Positions 35,551 to 44,799 of a stretch of 64,000 bases of DNA are shown in pieces. Under the pieces are notes generated by a model that ran no database searches, was not told the DNA's origin, and saw only the letters and a program-made list of their open reading frames with translations. Numbering within the stretch: position 1 is the first letter of the stretch; each line of letters begins with the position of its first letter. Source of the stretch: JAFCUW01 sp049897565 (GTDB lineage Bacteria > Pseudomonadota > Gammaproteobacteria > Burkholderiales > Burkholderiaceae_D); the NCBI RefSeq assembly GCF_049897565.1, contig NZ_JAFCWM010000007.1:62001-126000 (forward strand), given 5' to 3'. The position numbers were made by a program, and so were the translations under genes.

Positions 35551-36666
35551 TTAGCCCCGGAAACGGCGGATCGCCGAATCGACCATTCCCTCGCAATTGC
35601 CCTCGGCCGCATACTGCTGGCGAAGATAATTCGCATCGCTGGCGCCGTCGGCCGCGGCCTGCAGATGCCGCAGCGCCACCGTGCTGCCGAGCACCTCGGC
35701 GTGCGGCGCCATCGCCGCCAGCGTCTTCAAGATGTCTTCCCGCAATGACACCGTCTGGTAGGTTTTTGGATGCGTGATGGCGCCGTCGAGCCCGAAGCGG
35801 CAGGCCTGGAACCGGTTGTAGTTGTAGACCAGGTAGTCGTCCTCGACCGGCGGCGGTTCGGTGCGCTCGAGCAGGTGGCGGCACAGCGCCTGCAGGTAGC
35901 CGGCCAGCGCCGCGGCGCGCTCGACCGTGAGCGGGGTGTCGCACACGCGCAGCTCGATGGTGCCGAATTCGGGCTTGGGCCGGATGTCCCAATAAAAATC
36001 CTTCATGCTCTTGATGATGCCGGTCGCTTCCATCTTGGCGTAGTAGACGTTGGCGAAGTCGTCCCAGCGCAGGCAGAACGGCGCGCGCCCGCTCATCGGG
36101 AATGCGAACACCGAGTTCAGCCGTGCCGAATCGAACAGCGTGTCGCGCCCCTGCACGAACGGCGACGACGCCGACAGCGCGATGAAGTGCGGCACGTAGC
36201 GCGACAGCGAGTGCAGCAGGAACATGGCGTCGTCGCCCGAACTGCAGCCGATGTGCACGTGCTGGCCGAAGATGGTGAACTGCTTGGCCAGGTAGCCGTA
36301 CAGCGACGACAGTTCCTGGAAGCGCGGCTTCGGATAAATCTTCTGCTCCGACCAGTGCTGAAAAGGATGGGTGCCGCCGCCGCAGATGCCGATGTTGAGC
36401 GTGTCGGCGGCGGCCACCAGCGTGTTGCGGATCAGGTGCAGTTCGGCCAGCAGCGGCGCGTGGCTGCTCTGCACACTGGAATTAATCTCGATCATGCTCT
36501 CGGTAATTTCCGGCGTGACATTGCCGGGGAAGGGCTTCTTGCCCAGCAGGTGCAGCAGGTCGGGACTGGCGGCGGTCAGGTCGAAGTCCGACAGGCTCAC
36601 CAGTTGCAGCTCGAGTTCGACGCCGAAGGTCAGCGCCTCCGACTGGGCAAACGGTTCAAGTGCCAT
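35551..36666 (-). CDS. YbdK-family carboxylate-amine ligase (GCS2 type)
   Basis: A 371-residue ATP-dependent ligase of the glutamate-cysteine ligase type 2 family; E. coli YbdK has weak glutamate-cysteine ligase activity. Family stretches are FGVELELQLVS near the N-terminus, TPEITESMIEINSSVQ, GGGTHPFQHW, IFGQHVHIGC and GTIELRVCDTP. Its start lies inside the 3' end of the antiporter gene (11-bp overlap), showing one transcript. The natural substrate is uncertain. Confidence 0.88.
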   Translation of the reverse strand: MALEPFAQSEALTFGVELELQLVSLSDFDLTAASPDLLHLLGKKPFPGNVTPEITESMIEINSSVQSSHAPLLAELHLIRNTLVAAADTLNIGICGGGTHPFQHWSEQKIYPKPRFQELSSLYGYLAKQFTIFGQHVHIGCSSGDDAMFLLHSLSRYVPHFIALSASSPFVQGRDTLFDSARLNSVFAFPMSGRAPFCLRWDDFANVYYAKMEATGIIKSMKDFYWDIRPKPEFGTIELRVCDTPLTVERAAALAGYLQALCRHLLERTEPPPVEDDYLVYNYNRFQACRFGLDGAITHPKTYQTVSLREDILKTLAAMAPHAEVLGSTVALRHLQAAADGASDANYLRQQYAAEGNCEGMVDSAIRRFRG

Positions 36667-37846
36667 GGTGTTGCTCCGGTGTTTCGCGCGCCCAGATCAG
36701 GGCGCGCTGCAAGATGATGGGGGCGCACAGTTCGAGCAGCAGGATGACGGCGGCCAGCGCGCGCACCGGCTCGGCCATCAGCATGCCGGCCTGGCGCGCG
36801 TGTTCGAGCAGCAGCACGACGAAGATCGACAGCGGCGCCAGGCCGAGTCCGGTCAGCGCGCCCTTGCGCCACGAGATGCCCGACAGGTGCGAGAAAGCGG
36901 CGACGCCGGCCGTCTTGGTCAGCAGCCGCACGGCGATGATGGCCAGCGCCAGCGCGCCGCCGGACAACACGTCGCGCCAGTCGAGGGTGGAGGCGGCGAA
37001 TACGAACAGCAGCACCGCCAGCAATTCGCCGAGGGCGCCGAAGTTGCGCTGCGCCTGGCCGAACGTGACGCGGCGGTGGCGCGCGGTCAGGCCGAACGCC
37101 AGCGCGGCGACTACTGGCGAGAGCTGGAAGGTGTAGGTGACCGACACCAGCAGGATCACCGACAGCGCGAACGCGACGGTGGCGTCCTGCGCCATGTTGC
37201 CGAGCGCGCGCAGCAAGCCCGGCACCACGATGCCGGCGGCGGCGCCGGCCAGCGCCGACAGCGCCAGCACGACCAGGCTGTTGAGGGCGGCGTGGGCGAG
37301 GTCGTCCGAGCTGCGAAACAGCCAGAAGCCAACCACGATGTTAAAGGCGAACACCGACAGCACGCAGTTCAGCGCCGACAGGTGCATCACCCGCTCGGTG
37401 ACCTGGCCGCAGCTGCGAAGCTCGTTGATGACCCGCACCAAGGTGGCCGGCGACGTGGCCATCGACAGCGACGCCAGCATCAGCGCCGTCAGCTGGGCGC
37501 TGCCGAACGCGACGGCGACGTAATAGACGGCAATGAAGGTGGCGGCCGACTCGACCAGGCCGGCGATGCCGATCCACGGGTTGGTGCGCAGCCAGCGCAG
37601 GTTGATGCGGTAGCCCAGTTCGAACAGCATCAGCGCGAAGGCTATGTCGGCCAGCAACAGCACGGCGCCGCCTTCCGGCTTGGGCAGCACGCCGATCTGG
37701 GCGGCGCCGAGTGCGAAGCCGACCAGGCCGTAGAAGGAGACGCGCGGCAAACCGGTCCAGCGCTGGCCGAATTCACCGGCGAGCCAGGCCACGGCGACAG
37801 CGAGCGGCCAGGCCAGGCTGGTAAGTATCGACAACAGATCGGACAT
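36656..37846 (-). CDS. CPA2-type cation:proton antiporter
   Basis: A 396-residue membrane protein with about 12 hydrophobic helices of the Na+/H+ exchanger (KefB/GerN) fold. LLADIAFALMLFELGYRINL matches the conserved region of this family, and LASLSMATSPATLVRVINEL the helix near the ion site. There is no TrkA-N domain after the membrane part, so regulation by NAD binding, as in KefB/KefC, is not expected. Located just upstream of the YbdK-like gene and overlapping it; a link between thiol metabolism and cation flux, as for glutathione-gated Kef, is a possible reason (inference). Confidence 0.85.
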   Translation of the reverse strand: MSDLLSILTSLAWPLAVAVAWLAGEFGQRWTGLPRVSFYGLVGFALGAAQIGVLPKPEGGAVLLLADIAFALMLFELGYRINLRWLRTNPWIGIAGLVESAATFIAVYYVAVAFGSAQLTALMLASLSMATSPATLVRVINELRSCGQVTERVMHLSALNCVLSVFAFNIVVGFWLFRSSDDLAHAALNSLVVLALSALAGAAAGIVVPGLLRALGNMAQDATVAFALSVILLVSVTYTFQLSPVVAALAFGLTARHRRVTFGQAQRNFGALGELLAVLLFVFAASTLDWRDVLSGGALALAIIAVRLLTKTAGVAAFSHLSGISWRKGALTGLGLAPLSIFVVLLLEHARQAGMLMAEPVRALAAVILLLELCAPIILQRALIWARETPEQHHGT

Positions 37847-37910
37847 GTGGGTCCTTCGCGTGGTAAGCGCTTGGGCGATTCTACAAGAGGAGGGCAGCGC
37901 GCACGGTTGA

Positions 37911-37943
37911 TGGGATCAGACGCTGATCGAGCGGTCAGACCCC
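37911..37943. repeat. Degenerate member of the TCAGAC repeat family
   Basis: GGGATCAGAC and GGTCAGACCCC occur close together, between the vWA gene stop and the antiporter start. Confidence 0.5.
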
Positions 37944-37963
37944 TGCTGCGAGCGTTGCGGCTG

Positions 37964-39133
37964 TTACTTGCTCAGCAAGCGCATGCCGCGCTCGAGGCCG
38001 TCGATGGTCAGCGGGAACATGCGATTGTTCATGATTTGCTTGATGACCGAGATCGACTGGCGGTATTGCCACACGGGCTCGGGCTCGGGATTGAGCCAGA
38101 TGAACTTGGGAAAGGCATTGCAAAAGCGCGCCAGCCATGCGGCGCCGGCTTCTTCGTTGTTGTACTCGACCGAGCCGCCCGGCTGCAGCACTTCATACGG
38201 ACTCATGGTGGCGTCGCCTACGAAGATCAGCTTGGTGTCGGCGGGATACTTGCGCAGGATGTCCCAGGTCGGGAAGCGCTCGGCCTGGCGGCGCCGGTTG
38301 TTCTTCCACAGGTAATCGTAGACGCAGTTGTGGAAATAGTAGAACTCCATGTTCTTGAATTCGGTCTTGGCCGCCGAGAACAATTCCTCGGTGCGCTCGA
38401 TATGGTCGTCCATGCTGCCGCCAACGTCGAGCAGCATCACCACCTTGATCTTGTTCTTGCGTTCCGGCTGCATCTTGATGTCGAGCCAGCCGGCATTGCT
38501 GGCGGTGGCGTGGATGGTGGCCTCCAACGCCAGTTCCTCGTCGGCGCCTTCGCGCGCGAACTTGCGCAGCCGCCGCAGCGCGACCTTGATGTTGCGCGTG
38601 CCAAGCTCGCGCTCGGCATCGTAATCCTTGTACGAGCGCTGCTCCCACACCTTGACCGCGGTGCGCTTGCCGCCGGCGCCGCCGATGCGGATGCCTTCCG
38701 GATTGGTGCCGCCGTTGCCGAACGGCGAGGTGCCGCCGGTGCCGATCCACTTGCTGCCGCCTTCGTGGCGCTCCTTCTGCTCCTTCAGCAATTCATTGAG
38801 CCGGTCCATCAGCTTGTCGTAGCCAAATTTTTCCAGCGCCGCCTTCTGCTCGGGCGTCAGCTCGCGCTCCATCCGCTTGAGCAGCCAGTCGAGCGGAATC
38901 GCGCTGTTGGTCTCGAAGGCGCCGTTGATGCCCTTGAAATACTGCGCAAAGGCGCGGTCGAACTTGTCGAAATGCGCCTCGTCCTTGACCATTGCCAGCC
39001 GCGACAAGTAATAGAAGTCGTCCATCGACTGGCCGATCAGGTTCTTTTCCATCGCCTCGAGCAGGGTCAGGAATTCCTTGATCGTCACTGGAATCTTGGC
39101 GTCCTTCAGCGTGTAGAAGAAATCGATCAGCAT
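37964..39133 (-). CDS. CoxE-like von Willebrand factor A domain protein
   Basis: A 389-residue cytosolic protein. The C-terminal vWA domain carries the metal site DVGGSMDDH and IFVGDATMSPYE. The N-terminal half is the helical region usual for MoxR-associated vWA proteins. Such proteins work with a MoxR AAA+ ATPase in metal-centre or complex maturation; the ATPase gene is encoded upstream in the same operon, separated by a GNAT gene. The exact client is unknown. Confidence 0.88.
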   Translation of the reverse strand: MLIDFFYTLKDAKIPVTIKEFLTLLEAMEKNLIGQSMDDFYYLSRLAMVKDEAHFDKFDRAFAQYFKGINGAFETNSAIPLDWLLKRMERELTPEQKAALEKFGYDKLMDRLNELLKEQKERHEGGSKWIGTGGTSPFGNGGTNPEGIRIGGAGGKRTAVKVWEQRSYKDYDAERELGTRNIKVALRRLRKFAREGADEELALEATIHATASNAGWLDIKMQPERKNKIKVVMLLDVGGSMDDHIERTEELFSAAKTEFKNMEFYYFHNCVYDYLWKNNRRRQAERFPTWDILRKYPADTKLIFVGDATMSPYEVLQPGGSVEYNNEEAGAAWLARFCNAFPKFIWLNPEPEPVWQYRQSISVIKQIMNNRMFPLTIDGLERGMRLLSK

Positions 39134-39134
39134 G

Positions 39135-39725
39135 CTAGGCCCCCGCGCGCAGCTGCAGCCGGTCGCGCAGCGCCGATTCGATGCCGTGCCATTCGCAGCG
39201 CAAGATGCTGTAGACGACGGTGTCGCGCACGCTGCCGTCGCGCCGCGCCGCGTGGTGGCGGATGACGCCGTCCTTGTGCGCGCCGAGCCGCTCGATCGCC
39301 GCCTGCGAGGCGTGGTTCAGGTTGTCGGTGCGCAGGCCGACCACTTCGCAGCCAAGCGTGTTGAAGGCGTGCGACAGCAGCATCAGCTTGCAGCTGGTGT
39401 TGACGCCGCTGCGCTGGCGGCTCTTGGCGTACCAGGTGTGGCCGATTTCGACGCGGTCGATCTCAAGCATGATGTCGTGATAGCTGGTCGTGCCCATGAC
39501 GACGCCGCTGTCGTCGTCGATCACGGCGAACGCCAGCCGGTTCGGCATCGCCAGCGCGGCGCCGATGTAGTCGTCGACCTGTTCCGGACCCGGTACCCAC
39601 GTCACGCGCAGCTTCCAGATCTGGCCGTCTTCGGCGGCCGCGCGCAGGCCAGGCGCGTGCGCCGGCGCCAGCGGCTCGAGGCGCACGCCGTTCAGTTTCA
39701 GGGTGACTGCTTGAACGTCGATCAT
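39135..39725 (-). CDS. RimJ/RimL-type GNAT acetyltransferase
   Basis: A 196-residue acetyltransferase of the Acetyltransf_3 group. Visible features are VTLKLNGVRLEPLAPAHAPG at the start, RVEIGHTWYAKSRQRSGVNT (acetyl-CoA site region) and GCEVVGLRTDNLNHASQAAI (the typical helix). Substrate unknown: proteins, aminoglycosides and amino acids occur in this group. It is squeezed between the MoxR and vWA genes with 5 bp and 1 bp gaps. Confidence 0.88.
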   Translation of the reverse strand: MIDVQAVTLKLNGVRLEPLAPAHAPGLRAAAEDGQIWKLRVTWVPGPEQVDDYIGAALAMPNRLAFAVIDDDSGVVMGTTSYHDIMLEIDRVEIGHTWYAKSRQRSGVNTSCKLMLLSHAFNTLGCEVVGLRTDNLNHASQAAIERLGAHKDGVIRHHAARRDGSVRDTVVYSILRCEWHGIESALRDRLQLRAGA

Positions 39726-39730
39726 GTTGC

Positions 39731-40597
39731 TCAGCGGTTGGTGCGCGACATGTACACCAGGCGCTCGAACAGGTGCACGTCCTGCTCGTTCTTGAGCAGC
39801 GCGCCGTGCAGCGGCGGCACCACCGACTTGCTGTCCTTGCTGCGCAGCGCCTCCGGGCCGATGTCTTCGGCCAGCAGCAGCTTGAGCCAGTCGAGAAATT
39901 CGGACGTCGACGGCTTTTTCTTCAGGCCCGGCACGTCGCGCACTTCATAGAAGCTTTGCAGCGCCTGGGCCAGCAGATCCTGCTTGAGCGTCGGGTAGTG
40001 CACCTTGACGATCGCCTCCATCGTGTCCTTGTCGGGGAACTTGATGTAGTGGAAGAAGCAGCGGCGCAGGAACGCATCCGGCAGCTCTTTTTCGTTGTTG
40101 GAGGTAATGATCACCAGCGGCCGGTGTTTCGCCACCACCATCTCGCGCGTTTCGTAGACGTAAAACTCCATCCGGTCCAGTTCGCGCAGCAGGTCGTTCG
40201 GGAACTCGATGTCGGCCTTGTCGATCTCGTCGATCAGCAGCACGACCGGCTCGGGCGCGGTGAATGCCTGCCACAGCACGCCCTTGACGATGTAATTGTG
40301 GATGTCGCGCACCCGCTCGTCGCCGAGCTGGGAGTCGCGCAGGCGCGACACGGCGTCGTATTCGTACAGGCCCTGCTGCGCCTTGGTCGTCGACTTGATG
40401 TGCCACTGCATCAGCGGCATGTTCAGCGCGGCGGCCACTTCCTCGGCCAGCATCGTCTTGCCGGTGCCGGGCTCGCCCTTGATCAGCAGCGGGCGCTGCA
40501 AGGTCAGGGCGGCGTTCACCGCCAGCTTCAGGTCGGCGGTGGCGACGTAACTGTCGGATCCCTCGAAGCGGGGCAGCGGTTGATGATGTGCGGTCAT
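39731..40597 (-). CDS. MoxR-family AAA+ ATPase
   Basis: A 288-residue AAA+ chaperone-like ATPase. Walker A is LIKGEPGTGKT, Walker B VVLLIDEIDKAD, sensor 1 IITSNNEKELPDAFLRRC. It is expected to act with the vWA protein encoded two genes downstream. I took the start at MTAHHQPLPRFEG, which fits the usual length; the frame is open for 29 more codons upstream. Confidence 0.92.
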   Translation of the reverse strand: MTAHHQPLPRFEGSDSYVATADLKLAVNAALTLQRPLLIKGEPGTGKTMLAEEVAAALNMPLMQWHIKSTTKAQQGLYEYDAVSRLRDSQLGDERVRDIHNYIVKGVLWQAFTAPEPVVLLIDEIDKADIEFPNDLLRELDRMEFYVYETREMVVAKHRPLVIITSNNEKELPDAFLRRCFFHYIKFPDKDTMEAIVKVHYPTLKQDLLAQALQSFYEVRDVPGLKKKPSTSEFLDWLKLLLAEDIGPEALRSKDSKSVVPPLHGALLKNEQDVHLFERLVYMSRTNR

Positions 40598-40771
40598 GGG
40601 AGTCGATGCCGGAAAATGGAATTGTTTCAAGTATATGCCAACTGCGCGAGGTCGGCAGGGCGACACTTTGAATCTGGACTGCAATGCGGTCTTGGGTTAA
40701 AATTGCAGGTTGATAGTGCAAGTAGTACGTTTTGCACGGCCGGAACCGATTATCCCCTTACCATTGCAACC

Positions 40772-41110
40772 ATGAAAAAAATCTTTGCACTTCTCGTGCT
40801 CGCCGGCAGTGTCAATGCCGCCGTAGCGGCGGACATCGTTGGAAACCCGAAGGCCGGCGCGGCCAAGGTTGAAATGTGTATCGGCTGCCACGGCATCCCT
40901 GGCTACAAGGCCACGTTCCCGGAAGTGTTCCGGGTACCGATGATCGGCGGCCAGTCCGCCAAGTACATCGAAAACGCGCTGCAAGGCTACAAGAAGGGGG
41001 AGCGCAAGCATCCGTCGATGCGCGGTATCGCGCAGAGCCTGTCCGACCAGGACATCGCCGACGTTGCCGCGTATTACGCGCAGCAGCCTTCCAACACCGC
41101 GCAGAAATAA
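40772..41110 (+). CDS. Periplasmic cytochrome c (class I), first of a pair
   Basis: A 112-residue monoheme cytochrome with signal peptide MKKIFALLVLAGSVNAAVAA, heme motif CIGCH and likely axial Met in RVPMIGG or SMRGIAQ. It resembles the cytochrome c553/c4-half proteins common in betaproteobacteria. It is followed after 10 bp by a second, different cytochrome, so both are probably made together as electron shuttles to a terminal oxidase (inference). Confidence 0.9.
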   Translation: MKKIFALLVLAGSVNAAVAADIVGNPKAGAAKVEMCIGCHGIPGYKATFPEVFRVPMIGGQSAKYIENALQGYKKGERKHPSMRGIAQSLSDQDIADVAAYYAQQPSNTAQK

Positions 41111-41120
41111 GGACAGCACC

Positions 41121-41462
41121 ATGAAAAAACTGATTATTGCGCTGGCCGCCTGCGTCGTCTCGTTCAACGCTTTTGCGGGCGGCAACATCGCCAACGGCGA
41201 AGCGCTGGCCAAGAAGTACAACTGCGCAGCCTGCCACGGCGCCGACTACACCAAGGCGATCGACCCGAGCTATCCAAAGCTGGCCGGCCAGCACTACGAT
41301 TACCTGGCGCACGCGCTGAAGGCATACAAGCGCGGCGACGGCCCGAACGGCCGCTCCAACCCGATCATGGCCGGCCAGGTCAAGCCGCTGTCGGACAAGG
41401 ACATCGCCGACATCGCCGCCTATCTGTCGAGCCTGCCTTCGAGCCTGGTCACCCACCGCTGA
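41121..41462 (+). CDS. Periplasmic cytochrome c (class I), second of a pair
   Basis: A 113-residue monoheme cytochrome with signal peptide MKKLIIALAACVVSFNAFAG, heme motif CAACH and distal Met in SNPIMAGQVKPL. The ribosome site AAGGAC is partly in the stop of the previous gene. The two neighbours resemble the two halves of a diheme cytochrome c4 and may have arisen by duplication. A terminator follows. Confidence 0.9.
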   Translation: MKKLIIALAACVVSFNAFAGGNIANGEALAKKYNCAACHGADYTKAIDPSYPKLAGQHYDYLAHALKAYKRGDGPNGRSNPIMAGQVKPLSDKDIADIAAYLSSLPSSLVTHR

Positions 41463-41492
41463 TCGCCGCCGTCCCGGACGGCACGCGAAAAA

Positions 41493-41529
41493 CCCCTTCC
41501 GCCGTCGCCGGCCCGAAGGGATTTTTTTT
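41493..41529 (+). terminator. Intrinsic terminator after the cytochrome pair
   Basis: CCCTTC and GAAGGG arms with a GC-rich loop, followed by A and eight T. Confidence 0.8.
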
Positions 41530-41588
41530 CGCCTGGCGGATCCCCACTCCCCACTCCCCAATCGCCGGGGTTGTTATCCGCGCCGTGG

Positions 41589-42008
41589 CTAGCGCATGCG
41601 CACGCACTCGACGTAGGCGTCGGCGTCCGGCGGCGTGCCGTCGCGCTGCGAGTTCCAGATCATTTCGCCGAGACACTCCATGATGTGGTGGTGGGCGTCG
41701 TGCTGGCCGACGCGGCTAATCAGCGCATTGATGGCGTCGCGGATGCCGCGCGGCTGGTCGACCGACACCTGCTCGGAAATGGACAGGTGCATCGACAGGT
41801 GCAGGAAAGGATTGGTCTTGCCGCCCTCGACCGAGTAGTCGCGCGCCACGGCGGCGGCGGCGTCGGACAGCTCGTCGGCATACTCCGGGTGGCCGGCAAT
41901 CCAGTCGCCGGCGATGGCCTCCATCGGGCTGAGGATTTCGCCGGCGCGCTGCTTGCGGAACACTTCGCAGAAGAAGCGGCGGACGTCATTCGATGACGGA
42001 TTGAACAT
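41589..42008 (-). CDS. DUF1841 family protein
   Basis: A 139-residue cytosolic helical protein typical of betaproteobacteria. MFNPSSNDVRRFFCEVFRKQ starts the family pattern, and HLSMHLSISEQVSVDQPRGI and HHIMECLGEMIWNSQRDG are its conserved core. No function is known. The start is chosen at MFNPS, the usual N-terminus; it lies on the minus strand between a terminator and an inverted repeat. Confidence 0.9.
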   Translation of the reverse strand: MFNPSSNDVRRFFCEVFRKQRAGEILSPMEAIAGDWIAGHPEYADELSDAAAAVARDYSVEGGKTNPFLHLSMHLSISEQVSVDQPRGIRDAINALISRVGQHDAHHHIMECLGEMIWNSQRDGTPPDADAYVECVRMR

Positions 42009-42069
42009 GGCGGATGTGGATCGAAGGAGAAAGGCCATATTGTAGCGCCGAACGCCCCATGTATCCGCA

Positions 42070-42106
42070 GGGGTCTGACCCGGTTATTCTGTTGAGGTCA
42101 GACCCC
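42070..42106. repeat. Inverted repeat of the GGTCAGACCCC family, overlapping a gene end
   Basis: Perfect 11-bp arms GGGGTCTGACC (42070-42080) and GGTCAGACCCC (42096-42106). The right arm forms the last codons and the stop codon of the protease-like gene on the minus strand. Confidence 0.9.
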
Positions 42107-43678
42107 GGAGTTGCGGGCGCCAACTACTCCGGGCCGACCAGGCGTTGAAGGCGGCGGCCTGGCGCACTTGCCGCGCAGCTCGTCGAGCAATGCCTTCGAC
42201 TTGTCCCGCTCGCCGGCCGCGCCGGCTTGTTCGGCGATGAACAGCCGGGCCTCGCAGCTGCGGGAGAAGGCCAGTGCCGGATCCTTGTCGGCCTGCCCCA
42301 GCAGTCGCTCGGCGTCAATCCGGCCGAGGTAGAAATCGGCGATCGGCGCCGGCCAGCGGCGCTCCTGGTCAGCGGCGAAGCGCTGCGCGAGTTCGCGCGC
42401 CGCGCGCGCCGGGTCGCCCGCCTGCAGGCGCGCGAGGTACAGGAACAGCGGCGCGCGGGCGTCCTCGGGGCGCTGCGCCGCGGCAGTGCCGAGCAACTCG
42501 GCCGCCTGAGCAAACTGGCGCTTGCGCAGCATGCGCACGCCGATCTCGATATTCGCCGCCGGATGCCCCTGGCTGGCTGCCTTGCTCAGCCATTCGGCCG
42601 CCTGCGCCTGGTCGACCGGCACGCCGATGCCCCGCGCCAGGCGCCCGGAAACGGCATACTGCGCTTCGGCGTTGCCGGCCTCGGCCTCCTGCAGCATCCA
42701 CGGCGGAAAGCCTCGCGCGCCGCGGAAGAACACGTCCGCACCCAGATAGGAGATGTACCGCTTCTTCTGGCTTGTTGCAAACAGCACCCGGTGTGTACGC
42801 AGGAAGTCGGTGCCGAGCAGGATGTCGGCGGGCAGGCGGCCTGATGCCGGTTTGGCCGAAATATTGAGTTCGGCGTCACGGATCATTTCTGCGCCAATCT
42901 TTAGCGTGGCGAACACGGCGCGCCAGTTCGCCAGCCGTTCGCTGCCGACGCCGACCATGTCGCGCGACTTTTGACTGCCCGGCGCATCGGTGCCCACGCC
43001 GGCCTTGCGGGCGGCACGGTCGAACACGAAGCTGGTGGCGGAGCCGCTATCGATAATTGCGTCCAGTTTGACGCCGTTCAGTTCGACTTCGAAGGTCGGG
43101 TTGCAGCTTTCGCCGAAGTACCCTGTCATCGGCACGGCGTAAGTGCTCTCGCTCCAGTAGCCGAGATGGCTGTCCTTGCAGTTGGCGCCGCGGAAGAACC
43201 GCAGCGCCTTCTCGGCCAGCGACAGTTCAACGTCGGCCTGGAACAGGAAATCGGCGCCGACGATGGCGTCGAAATCGTGCTGGGGGGCCATGTCGCCGAT
43301 GACGTTCATGTAGCGCCCCTCGGTGCGGGTCGGCCCGACCGCGAAGTCGCCGACGCGCGCGCGGTACACGCGGCTGGCGCCGCCCACGCCGTCGACGTGC
43401 TGGCCCGTCGTGCCCAGCACCAGGCCGAGGCGCTTGGCGGCGCGCGGCGTCAGGTAGGTTCTTCCCGAGCCGGTGTCGATCACCATTGGCGCTGGCGCAC
43501 CATTGATGGTGCCGTCGACGGCCGGATGGAAGGACGCGCCCAGGTAGCGCAGCGGGACCGTCGCCACGTTGACGTATTGGCATTTTGCCGGCGTAGCGTC
43601 GGCGTGAACGGCAGCGCTGGCGCCGAGCAGGAATGCCAGCGGCAGGGCGCGGCGCAGCAAGGGATTTAGCATGTGCAA
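42098..43678 (-). CDS. Exported retropepsin-like aspartic protease with Sel1-type repeats
   Basis: A 526-residue protein with signal peptide (MLNPLLRRALPLAFLLGASA). Two retropepsin-type halves each carry a catalytic aspartate: Asp68 in VIDTGSG and Asp210 in IIDSGSA. FDAIVGADFLF and ADILLGTDFLRTHR complete the flaps and hydrophobic pairs. The C-terminal region (about 330-490) has Sel1/TPR-like helical repeats (EAEAGNAEAQYAVSGRLARG). The last few residues and the stop come from an intergenic repeat, so the original C-terminus may have been different. A damaged paralogue lies directly upstream. Substrate unknown. Confidence 0.82.
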   Translation of the reverse strand: MHMLNPLLRRALPLAFLLGASAAVHADATPAKCQYVNVATVPLRYLGASFHPAVDGTINGAPAPMVIDTGSGRTYLTPRAAKRLGLVLGTTGQHVDGVGGASRVYRARVGDFAVGPTRTEGRYMNVIGDMAPQHDFDAIVGADFLFQADVELSLAEKALRFFRGANCKDSHLGYWSESTYAVPMTGYFGESCNPTFEVELNGVKLDAIIDSGSATSFVFDRAARKAGVGTDAPGSQKSRDMVGVGSERLANWRAVFATLKIGAEMIRDAELNISAKPASGRLPADILLGTDFLRTHRVLFATSQKKRYISYLGADVFFRGARGFPPWMLQEAEAGNAEAQYAVSGRLARGIGVPVDQAQAAEWLSKAASQGHPAANIEIGVRMLRKRQFAQAAELLGTAAAQRPEDARAPLFLYLARLQAGDPARAARELAQRFAADQERRWPAPIADFYLGRIDAERLLGQADKDPALAFSRSCEARLFIAEQAGAAGERDKSKALLDELRGKCARPPPSTPGRPGVVGARNSGV

Positions 43679-43768
43679 TTCTAGCCCGGCGCTGATTAAG
43701 AATAATTTAATGTTGCATAAATAAAGAAAGGCAAAGCCGACTTTCCGGTCCGCGCTGTCTGTAGCGAG

Positions 43769-44734
43769 TCAGGGAATACGCCGTTTGCGAAACACCTCGC
43801 CGCCCAGATACGACACATACACGCGCCGTTGGCTCATGGAAATCAGGGCGCGGTGGGCGCGCAGGAAATCGGCGCCGATCAGCATGTCGGGCATGCCGAT
43901 CGAGTTGCCGTGCGGCGGATCGTCGTGGATGCCGATGTTGGCGTTGCGGATCGTCTCGCTGCCGATCGTGAAGTCGACCTCGACCTGCCAGGTATCGATG
44001 CGCTTGTCGCCGACGCCGACCTATTTGCCGAGCGTGTGCACGTTCGCATCTCCCACGCGGATGCCGGCCCGCTCGGCCGCGGCGCGCGTCATGCCGGTGC
44101 CGCTGGCGCCGGTGTCGATGATGGCCTCGAGCTTGGTGCCGTTGACGTCGACGATAATGCGCGGGGTCGGGTGGCCGGTTTCGGTGCCGCCGAACGGGAT
44201 CTCCATCGCCTCGGCACTCCAGTACGCCAGGAAAGTGTCGTCGCAGCCGCTCGCACGGTAAAACTTCAGTTTCCGCTCGGCGAGAAAAATCTCCAGGTCC
44301 ATCTGCAGCGCGAAGTCGGCGCCGACGATGGCGTCGAACGGCATGCGCCGGCCCATGTTGCCAAGCACGCTCATCCTGACCTTGCCGCTATGCGCATTGC
44401 CAACTGAGAAGTCGTTGACCTCGGCGACGTAATTGCGCGAGACGCCACCGATCCCAACCGAATAGCGGCGTGTCTGAAGCAGCGAAAGGCCGAACTTGTC
44501 GGCCGAGTCCTTCAGCAACTTACTTTGATATGCACCCGTATCGAACAGCATGACCGCCGCCTTGCCGTTGATCGTGCCGTCGACCAGCGGCTGCCACGGC
44601 TCGCCGTCGCCGCGCAACTCGACTGTCGCAACCGGTACGTACCGGCATGCCGGGCCGTCCGCAGCAACCGCAAACGGCGCCGCCAGCAGCAGCATCGCGC
44701 ACCACGCTCGCATCGTCATGATCATCCCGCACAA
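43769..44734 (-). pseudogene. Retropepsin-like aspartic protease paralogue with an internal stop
   Basis: The frame starts with a signal peptide (MRAWCAMLLLAAPFAVAADG) and has both catalytic sites, Asp65 in LFDTGAY and Asp207 in IIDTGAS. A TAG at 44021-44023 ends the reading after HTLGK. The same frame then continues with VGVGDKRIDTWQVEVDFTIG, ADFLRAHRALIS and RRVYVSYLGGEVFRKRRIP to TGA at 43769. The downstream part aligns with the intact neighbour (VGVGSERLANWRAVFATLKI and onward), so one nonsense change, for example CAG to TAG, split the gene. Sel1 repeats are absent. Possibly still makes a 237-residue product. Confidence 0.8.
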
Positions 44735-44799
44735 GTTGAACAGACACGCATTCTAGCTTGCATTTCAGGAACAAATATCAATCTTGCAATATCCAGGCG

